NCBI GenBank assembly: GCA_937900985.1
Contig: CALCGM010000388.1
Span: 1-7,735 of the forward strand
Length of the DNA: 7,735 bases
Origin: an uncultured Planctomycetaceae bacterium
GTDB taxonomy: Bacteria > Planctomycetota > Planctomycetia > Pirellulales > UBA1268
Direction: 5' to 3'
Both the position numbers and the translations under genes were made by a program. Below, one piece after another: positions 1 through 5,764 of this stretch (position 1 is its first letter; each line of letters starts with the position of its first letter). A model generated the notes under the pieces. That model saw nothing but the letters and a program-made list of their open reading frames with translations, ran no database searches and was not told where the DNA came from.

Positions 1-1089
1 TTCGGCGACCGCTTCACCGTCGCCAAGATGTTCTGGTGGTACAACATGTATGCGGCAGTCGATCTGGCCGCCACGCCGCGGCCCGTCTATGCGGCAGACG
101 GCCGCAAGCTGCCGAGCATCTACACCGACCCGCCTGAGCTGAAGGCCGATCTGCAGGGCAGCCTCGGCCAGTTTCCCCTCTTCGACTTCTGGGGGCCGAA
201 GGCGGGGATTCGCTCCTCTGCCTGGATCGCCGACGCAACGCGGCAGGTGATGGAGCGGGAGCAGCCTGCCGTCACACTCTGCTACCTGCCGCATCTCGAC
301 TACGACCTGCAGCGGTTTGGGCCGAATGCTCCGCAAGCGGTGCGGGCCTGCGGCGAGATCGATGCGGTGGCCGGCGGGCTGGCCGAATGGGCGATTGCGC
401 GAGGCCACACCGTCGCCGTGCTCAGCGAATATGGCATCACGCCGGTGTCTGATGGCGTACACCTCAACCGGGTGCTGCGGAAGGCGGGCCTGGTGCGGGT
501 GCAGGAGGTCGACCTCGGCTGGGAGCTGCTCGATTGCGGCAGCTGCGAGGCCTTCGCGGTGGCCGACCATCAGCTCGCGCACGTGTATGTGAAGAACCCG
601 CAGCGGGTCGGCGAGGTGAAGACGATCCTCGAGAGCACGCCCGGCGTGGCGGAGGTGCTCGACCGCGAGGCCCAGGCGGCCTACGGCATCCACCATGAGC
701 GGGCCGGCGAGCTGGTCGCCGTCGCGGCTCCCGATCGATGGTTCACCTACTACTACTGGCTGGATGACGCGAAGATGCCCGACTTCGCCCGCTCCGTCGA
801 CATCCATCGCAAGCCGGGCTACGACCCGGTCGAGCTGTTCGTTGATCCGACGCTCACGTTTCCAAAGCTTCGCATCGCAGGCAAGCTCGCCAAGAAGATG
901 CTCGGCTTCCGCATGCTGATGGACGTGATCGGCACCGACGCAACGCTCGTGCGAGGGTCGCACGGACGCCTGCCGGCAACCACCGACGATGGCCCGGTGC
1001 TGCTCACCAGCAACGCCCGCAGCCGCAGCGACCATGTGGCGATGACCGATGTCCGCGACATCCTGCTCGACCTTGTTGCGGATGCCTGA
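1..1089 (+). CDS. Alkaline-phosphatase-superfamily phosphodiesterase / nucleotide pyrophosphatase-like protein (5' partial)
   Basis: The reading frame is open from base 1 and ends in TGA at 1087-1089, giving 362 visible residues. The ATG at 28 is internal, because the residues before it (FGDRFTVAK) read as continuous protein, so the true start lies left of the window. The order of motifs fits the type I phosphodiesterase/nucleotide pyrophosphatase branch of the alkaline phosphatase superfamily. These are an Asp segment ending in GP (LDYDLQRFGP, visible residues about 99-108), SEYG (142-145) where classical NPP enzymes have SDHG, a GIHHERAGEL stretch, and a late GSHGR (about 319-323). The part with the nucleophile Thr/Ser and the first metal Asp should be upstream and is missing. 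Compared with classical NPPs, a metal His is Gln, and the Asp-His pair is Glu-Tyr; this may be normal for this subfamily. Substrate unknown. A homologous component occurs in Ebo-type clusters, but only the upstream flank could test that link. The next gene starts 20 bases downstream, so co-transcription is likely. Confidence 0.8.
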   Translation, partial: FGDRFTVAKMFWWYNMYAAVDLAATPRPVYAADGRKLPSIYTDPPELKADLQGSLGQFPLFDFWGPKAGIRSSAWIADATRQVMEREQPAVTLCYLPHLDYDLQRFGPNAPQAVRACGEIDAVAGGLAEWAIARGHTVAVLSEYGITPVSDGVHLNRVLRKAGLVRVQEVDLGWELLDCGSCEAFAVADHQLAHVYVKNPQRVGEVKTILESTPGVAEVLDREAQAAYGIHHERAGELVAVAAPDRWFTYYYWLDDAKMPDFARSVDIHRKPGYDPVELFVDPTLTFPKLRIAGKLAKKMLGFRMLMDVIGTDATLVRGSHGRLPATTDDGPVLLTSNARSRSDHVAMTDVRDILLDLVADA

Positions 1090-1096
1090 GGGCCGC

Positions 1097-1100
1097 GGAG
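1097..1100 (+). promoter_or_regulatory. Ribosome binding site of the pxpB-pxpC fusion gene
   Basis: A GGAG core lies 9 bases before the ATG at 1110, inside the 20-base gap after the upstream stop codon. This is a good Shine-Dalgarno match and supports the ATG at 1110 as the start. It is the only clear Shine-Dalgarno sequence at a gene junction in the window. Confidence 0.6.
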
Positions 1101-1109
1101 ACGCTCGCG

Positions 1110-2765
1110 ATGCAGCTTCTTGGTGATGCCGCCTTGGCGATCCCCGTCTTGGGGCCGGCAGGCTCCGCCCGCACGACCGCTGCTGTGCGGGCGCTTGCCG
1201 AGGCGATTCAGCACGCCGGCCTTGCGGATGTGGTCGACGTGGTGCCTTCCCCCGACCGCGTGACCGTCTGTTACAACCCGGCGGCCGGCGATCGGCTCGA
1301 TGACCTGCAGGCCTCGCTGGCAGCGATCGCGAGCGAAGCCCCTCCTCGCAGGCACGAGCAGCCGGCCACGATCCACGAGATTCCCGTGGCCTACGGTGGC
1401 GACGCCGGGCCCGACCTTCCTGAGGTCTGTCGGGCGTGCCGGCTCGATCGCGACACGCTGATCCGTCGGCACACCGCGGGCGACTACCTGGTCACCGCCG
1501 TCGGCTTCACGCCAGGCTTTGCCTATCTCGGTGGCCTCGATCCCAGCCTGACCACGCCCCGGCGAGCCACGCCCCGCACGCAGGTGCCCGCGGGCTCCGT
1601 CGGCATCGGCGGGGCCCAGACTGGCGTCTACCCCTTCGCGAGCCCTGGAGGCTGGCAGATCATTGGCCACACCGACGTGCGGTTCTTCAATCCCGAGGCA
1701 AGCTGGCCTGCTCTCTGCCGAGTGGGTGACCGGCTGCGGTTTGTGGAAGCCCACGGGAACGCAGATCTGCCGAAGCCTCCGCTCGGGAGGGTCAAGGCCG
1801 CAGATCGGGCATCGCAGCCCGGTCTGACCGTGCTGAGCCCTGGGCTGATGACCACCGTGCAGGACCTCGGGCGGCCCGGCTATCGCGGCTGCGGAGTGAC
1901 GCCCGGCGGTGCCGCCGACGCCGTCGCCGCCGCCGTGGCCAATCTGCTCGTGGGAAACCCTCCAGGGACCGCGCTGCTTGAGCTGACCCTGGCAGGCCCC
2001 GTGCTGCGGTGCGACCGGAATCTCCGCGTGGCCCTCACTGGTGCGACCTTTCCCGGCCTTGCCGGCTGGCGGCCGCTCGAACTGACCACCGGCAGCACGA
2101 TCACCCTCGGCCACGCCTCCCGTGGCTGCCGCGGCTACCTGGCGATCGCCGGTGGCATCGATGTGCCGACAGTGCTCGGCAGCCGCAGCACGCACGTGGC
2201 GGCAGGCTTCGGCGGGTTTGCCGGACGTCCGCTCCAGGCCGGCGATCGACTGCCGATCGGCACCCCGTGCACGCCAGCCACCGACCCACACTGGAGCCTT
2301 GACCCTGCGCTGCTTCCGCTGCCAGCAGGCCCGGCCCGCCTCCGGCTGATCCTGCCGGAAACGGCTCCCGCGGCGGCAGCGAACGGCCTCGGTGTGGCCT
2401 ACCGCGTCAGCTCGCAGTCGGACCGCATGGGCCTGCGGCTTGCCGGCCGGCCGATCGAGCATCGTGGCGACGGCATTTCCCGAGCCGTGCTCCCTGGGAC
2501 GGTTCAGCTGCCGCCAGACGGCCAGCCGATCCTACTGCTGGCCGACAGCCAGACGATTGGTGGCTATCCTGTGCTCGGCCATGTTGCCTCAGCCGACCTG
2601 CGGCTGGCGGCTCAGCTGCGGCCCGGTGATGAGGTCATTTTTGCGGCCATCTCACGAGCCGAGGCGCATGCCGCCTGGCAGCAGCAGCACGGCCTGCTGG
2701 CCGATCTTGCCGAGCGGATCGAGGCCCGCTGGTCGCACCGCCTGCCACCACCTCTTACCAGCTGA
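1110..2765 (+). CDS. pxpBC: 5-oxoprolinase subunit B - subunit C fusion (PxpBC; KipI/KipA-like)
   Basis: With PxpA this protein forms the cytoplasmic, ATP-dependent 5-oxoprolinase that converts 5-oxo-L-proline to L-glutamate. The 551 residues contain both subunits in frame. The PxpB half (about 1-213) starts with the family's N-terminal pattern LLGDAALAI and carries IPVAYGGDAGPDL (91-103), GFTPGFAYLG (132-141), AGSVGIGGAQTGVYPF (161-176) and GGWQIIGHT (180-188). A linker of about 25 residues leads to the PxpC half (about 238-540), which has GLMTTVQDLGRPGYRG (245-260), YLAIAGGIDVP (343-353), SSQSDRMGLRLAG (434-446) and SQTIGGYPVLG (480-490). The sum matches separate subunits of roughly 220 and 310 residues. 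The fusion is a known arrangement in this family. No amidase or biotin-carboxylase domain is present, so allophanate hydrolase or urea amidolyase is unlikely, and the adjacent pxpA settles the assignment. The start at 1110 is supported by a GGAG box and by the conserved N-terminus. Confidence 0.93.
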   Translation: MQLLGDAALAIPVLGPAGSARTTAAVRALAEAIQHAGLADVVDVVPSPDRVTVCYNPAAGDRLDDLQASLAAIASEAPPRRHEQPATIHEIPVAYGGDAGPDLPEVCRACRLDRDTLIRRHTAGDYLVTAVGFTPGFAYLGGLDPSLTTPRRATPRTQVPAGSVGIGGAQTGVYPFASPGGWQIIGHTDVRFFNPEASWPALCRVGDRLRFVEAHGNADLPKPPLGRVKAADRASQPGLTVLSPGLMTTVQDLGRPGYRGCGVTPGGAADAVAAAVANLLVGNPPGTALLELTLAGPVLRCDRNLRVALTGATFPGLAGWRPLELTTGSTITLGHASRGCRGYLAIAGGIDVPTVLGSRSTHVAAGFGGFAGRPLQAGDRLPIGTPCTPATDPHWSLDPALLPLPAGPARLRLILPETAPAAAANGLGVAYRVSSQSDRMGLRLAGRPIEHRGDGISRAVLPGTVQLPPDGQPILLLADSQTIGGYPVLGHVASADLRLAAQLRPGDEVIFAAISRAEAHAAWQQQHGLLADLAERIEARWSHRLPPPLTS

Positions 2766-2776
2766 CGCATCCCCTG

Positions 2777-3541
2777 ATGACACGCTCCTTGTCTTCCCCG
2801 CGGGCAATCGATCTCAACTGCGATGTCGGTGAGGCTGCCGGGCATGACGACGTGCTCATTCCGCTCGTCTCCTCCATCAACATTGCCTGCGGTGGCCATG
2901 CCGGCGACACGGCCACTATGCGGGCCACGCTCCAGCTGGCCCAGCGGCATGGCGTGACGATCGGCGGCCACCCCGGCCACCCCGACCGCGAACACTTCGG
3001 CCGTCGGCAGCTGGCGATTGCTGCGGACGACGCAGCCCAGCTCGTCTGCAGACAGCTGGCAACGCTGTCGGCCCTGGCTGCATGCCCGCTCGACCACGTC
3101 AAGCTGCATGGCGGCCTCTACCACCAGGTCGCCTACGACCCTGGGCTGGCGGCTGCCGTCTGCGCGGGCCTCGCACAGCGCTGGCCTGGCATGCGAATCG
3201 TGCTACCCGTGGGAGCCCCGGCGATCGCCGTGGCGATCCGGCATGGCCTGCGTGTGTCGCGGGAAGCCTTTCTCGATCGGGCCTACGACGACGACGGGCG
3301 ACTCGTGTCGCGGAGCGAGCCCGGCTGCGTGCTGACCGATGCTGACGAGGTTGCAAAGCGGGCGGTGCGGCTGGTCAGAGAGGGCCGGCTTCGCAGCCGC
3401 CGTGGCCGTGATCTTTCGCTCGTCAGCGACACCCTCTGCCTGCATGGCGATGGGCCGAGTGCTGCGGCCCTGCTCCGGGCAGTGCGGCTCGCCTTTGCCG
3501 AGGACGGGATCGCTGTCCGGTCGTCTGCGGCTTCCGCGTGA
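2777..3541 (+). CDS. pxpA: 5-oxoprolinase subunit A (PxpA, LamB/YcsF family)
   Basis: This is the third component of 5-oxoprolinase, needed with PxpB and PxpC for ATP-driven opening of 5-oxoproline to glutamate. The 254 residues are close to the usual length of about 245-255. Family motifs appear in order: IDLNCDVGE (11-19), SSINIACGGHAGD (32-44), GGHPGHPDREHFGRR (63-77), VKLHGGLYH (108-116), EAFLDRAYDDDGRLVSR (163-179) and LCLHGDGP (220-227). The conserved Asp, Glu and His positions are all present. Small departures from the common consensus are Leu for Pro in VKPHG and His for Asn in LYN. The ATG at 2777 lies 11 bases after the pxpBC stop with no convincing Shine-Dalgarno sequence, so translation is probably coupled to pxpBC; an in-frame TTG at 2789 is a less likely start. 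The order B-C-A is the same as in Escherichia coli. No 5-oxoproline transporter or regulator gene is visible nearby. Confidence 0.95.
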   Translation: MTRSLSSPRAIDLNCDVGEAAGHDDVLIPLVSSINIACGGHAGDTATMRATLQLAQRHGVTIGGHPGHPDREHFGRRQLAIAADDAAQLVCRQLATLSALAACPLDHVKLHGGLYHQVAYDPGLAAAVCAGLAQRWPGMRIVLPVGAPAIAVAIRHGLRVSREAFLDRAYDDDGRLVSRSEPGCVLTDADEVAKRAVRLVREGRLRSRRGRDLSLVSDTLCLHGDGPSAAALLRAVRLAFAEDGIAVRSSAASA

Positions 3542-3546
3542 GACGA

Positions 3547-3563
3547 CGGCTGTTGCTCAGCCG
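3547..3563. terminator. Possible bidirectional terminator hairpin between convergent genes
   Basis: CGGCTG (3547-3552) and CAGCCG (3558-3563) form a perfect 6-bp stem with a 5-base loop, in the only place where + and - transcription converge. It overlaps the stop codon of the - strand methyltransferase gene. No run of T follows on either strand, so it lacks the classical intrinsic terminator tail. Such stems also arise by chance in GC-rich DNA; the location is the main argument. Confidence 0.35.
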
Positions 3564-5764
3564 CGGTCTGCGTGCCGCACCAGCCGCCAGCAGCGGTGAA
3601 TCCGTTGGTTGCGAAAGTCTTCTGGAATCGTTCGCCGCGTGATCTCTCGAATCGTGTAGTGCTCTCCGAGCAGATCGTCGTGCAGCCGAAACCGCCGGGA
3701 GTTGTTGGAGAAGTAGACAACGCCCCCCGGCGTCATTCGCTCGGCCAGGTCGAGGAGCAGGGCGGCGTGGTCCTCCTGCACATCCCAGGGCAGCGGGCTC
3801 TTGGCCGAACGCGAGAAGGTAGGCGGATCGACCACGGCCAGTTCAAACGGCTCCCGCCGCCAGTGGGCCAGAAAACTGCGGGCCTCATCGCGGTAGGTCT
3901 GATGCCGACGTGTGTCGCCGCACTCGTTGGCCCGCAGATTGCGGCGGGTCCACTCGAGATAGGTGTTGGAGAGATCCACGCTGGCGGTTTCAGCAGCTCC
4001 TGATGCTGCCGCCGCGACGCTAAAGCTGCCGGTGTAGCAGAAGAGATTGAGGAACCGTCGGCCGCGAGCCTCTTCGGCAACCAGCCGCCGGGTGGTGCGG
4101 TGGTCGAGAAACAGGCCCGTATCGAGATAGTCGGAGAGATTGACCTCAAAGCGGAGATCCCCCTCCCGCACGCTCAGCGTGGCCCCACGCTCGTCGAGTT
4201 TCTCATACTGCCCACCGTGCCGCTGACGTCGCCGCACCTTGAGGAACGCCTGGGCGGGTGGCACACCGAGCTCGGCAACGGCGGCTTCGAGCATCTGTGA
4301 GAGCCAGACGTCGTGCTCAATCTCGGTGCGGTCGTGCGGCCGGTCGTATTCAGCGGCATGCAGCCAGCCGGCATACCAGTCGATCGCCAGCGGGATCTCG
4401 GGAATGTCGCGGTCGTAGATGCGGAAGGCCTCGACCCCCTGCCGGCGAGCCCACTTGGCCAGATGCCGAAACCGTTTGGCGAGCCGGCGGCGAAAGTCGC
4501 CAGTCTGGTCATCGACCGTGCGGCCCTCGCGGCGAACTGCCATCGGCTGCGACGAGGGCTCGCGGCGACGGATGTCTGCCACGAGCAGCCGACAGTCGAG
4601 CGGCCCGTTCTTCAGCGGCACCCGCAGCCGGGGCTTGAGGCCAAACTGCCGCGCGGCCGGGGTGTCGGGGGCGAGGACGGCCGCCTGCCAGCCACCAAAG
4701 CCTGCAAACAGCCAGTCGCCGAGCCGCCGGAAGATCGCGCCATCACGGGCGGTCGGCAGCCGCTCGCCGTAGGGAGGGTTTGTGACAACCAGCCCCGACT
4801 CCGCGGGCGGGGGCACACGATCAAAGGCTGCGGTGGAAAAATGCACCCAGTCGGCGACTCCGGCCCGCGCGGCGTTGGCCACAGCCACCGCCTCCATTGC
4901 CGGATCGAGATCACTGCCCTGGAGGACGCCTGCCGGCGGCTGAATCCTGCTCTCCAGTTCGGCGATCACCCGCCCAGCCAGGTCACGATCGCAGTCGTGA
5001 AACCGTAGAAACCCATGATCTCCCCGCCGCGCCCGCGCGAGCCCAGCCGCCATGCCGGCAGCCATCTGCGCGGCCTCAATCACAAACGTGCCGGAGCCGC
5101 ACATTGGGTCGAGCAGAGCCGCCGGAAGCGGCCGCTGTGCGTCTGGGGCCTGCCAGCCAGCCATCGCCAGAATGCCCGCTGCAAGCACTTCCGAAAGCGG
5201 CGCGGCGCCCGTGGCTGGCCGCCAGCCCCGCTGGTGCAGCGATCGGCCAGCGGCGTCGCGGGAGAGCGTGGCGGTCGAGCCCACCAGGTGCAGGGCGAAG
5301 CGGTGGGTCGCTCCCCGCAGCTGCACGTCGGGCCGCCAGCCGCTTTGCTCGCGAAGGCGATCGACGATGGCATCCTTGACGAGCTGTGCGGCGTAGAGCG
5401 AGTGGCTCACAAACGTGTCATGGATCACCGCGTCGATCCGCAGCGTGTCGCCCCGGTGCAGCAGTTCAGGCCAGGCCAGTGACGAGACCGCCGCGTAGAG
5501 TTCGTCCTCGTTCTGCACGGCAAAGCGGCCGAGTGGCTCGAGCACCCGAATCGCCGTGCGGCACTCGAGCACCGAACGGTAGAGCGTTTCGGTTGAGCCT
5601 GAAAACTCCACTGTGCGGCGGCCGACCCGCAGGTCGTCGGCACCGAGCCGTGTGAGCTCCGCAGCCAAAACCTCTTCCAGCCCACCGAGGGTGCGTGCGG
5701 TGAGCCGCGGTGGCTCATCGGGGCTCGGTGGTGGGAGTGGCCGCAGGGATTCAGCGGAAGCCAT
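3557..5764 (-). CDS. rlmKL: Bifunctional 23S rRNA guanine methyltransferase RlmKL (m2G2445 / m7G2069)
   Basis: This enzyme uses S-adenosylmethionine to methylate two guanines of 23S rRNA during large-subunit assembly. In E. coli these are N2 of G2445 (RlmL half) and N7 of G2069 (RlmK half). The protein has 735 residues, against 702 in E. coli. The N-terminal THUMP region spans about 50-165. The RlmL domain has the SAM-binding LLDPMCGSGTFVIEAA (217-232), GSDLDP (283-288) and the catalytic NPPYGERL (329-336). The RlmK domain has DYLDTGLFLDHRTTRRL (545-561), LNLFCYTGSFSVAAA (572-586), a VDLSNTYLEW loop (596-605) and VVDPPTFSRSAK (644-655), and ends in a typical NQRIHRCW tail. Both catalytic halves look intact. 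The start is the ATG at 5764: no other in-frame start codon occurs before the conserved region begins near residue 20, so a proline-rich extension of about 18 residues appears real. The start overlaps the end of the upstream ATPase gene by 14 bases. Confidence 0.94.
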   Translation of the reverse strand: MASAESLRPLPPPSPDEPPRLTARTLGGLEEVLAAELTRLGADDLRVGRRTVEFSGSTETLYRSVLECRTAIRVLEPLGRFAVQNEDELYAAVSSLAWPELLHRGDTLRIDAVIHDTFVSHSLYAAQLVKDAIVDRLREQSGWRPDVQLRGATHRFALHLVGSTATLSRDAAGRSLHQRGWRPATGAAPLSEVLAAGILAMAGWQAPDAQRPLPAALLDPMCGSGTFVIEAAQMAAGMAAGLARARRGDHGFLRFHDCDRDLAGRVIAELESRIQPPAGVLQGSDLDPAMEAVAVANAARAGVADWVHFSTAAFDRVPPPAESGLVVTNPPYGERLPTARDGAIFRRLGDWLFAGFGGWQAAVLAPDTPAARQFGLKPRLRVPLKNGPLDCRLLVADIRRREPSSQPMAVRREGRTVDDQTGDFRRRLAKRFRHLAKWARRQGVEAFRIYDRDIPEIPLAIDWYAGWLHAAEYDRPHDRTEIEHDVWLSQMLEAAVAELGVPPAQAFLKVRRRQRHGGQYEKLDERGATLSVREGDLRFEVNLSDYLDTGLFLDHRTTRRLVAEEARGRRFLNLFCYTGSFSVAAAASGAAETASVDLSNTYLEWTRRNLRANECGDTRRHQTYRDEARSFLAHWRREPFELAVVDPPTFSRSAKSPLPWDVQEDHAALLLDLAERMTPGGVVYFSNNSRRFRLHDDLLGEHYTIREITRRTIPEDFRNQRIHRCWRLVRHADRG
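5751..5764 (-). other. 14-base stop/start overlap between ATPase and rlmKL genes
   Basis: The rlmKL ATG (5762-5764, read on the - strand) lies inside the last codons of the ATPase gene, whose TGA is at 5751-5753. Only a weak purine-rich stretch (GGTG, 4 bases before the ATG) could serve as ribosome binding site, and it lies within ATPase coding sequence. This arrangement usually means one transcript and coupled translation; coupling is inferred, the overlap is seen directly. Confidence 0.8.

Noticed and set aside
28..1089. ATG at 28 as the true start of the phosphodiesterase gene.
   Set aside because: The frame is open to base 1, the residues before the ATG continue the protein, and the expected catalytic N-terminal part of the family is missing, so the gene is cut by the window edge.
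819..2462. A 547-codon open frame on the - strand lying opposite the end of the phosphodiesterase gene and most of pxpBC.
   Set aside because: Its translation is rich in Arg, Gly and Ala with no recognisable fold or motif, and it lies antisense to a strongly conserved family. Long antisense frames are common in GC-rich coding DNA where stop codons are rare.
1110..3541. Reading the locus as KipI/KipA kinase regulators or as allophanate hydrolase/urea amidolyase.
   Set aside because: There is no amidase, biotin carboxylase or histidine kinase gene nearby, and pxpA follows directly. The B-C-A set is the signature of 5-oxoprolinase.
4313..5008. A 231-codon + strand open frame opposite the RlmL catalytic region.
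   Set aside because: It mirrors the conserved NPPY and SAM-binding segments of the real gene and has no recognisable domain of its own.
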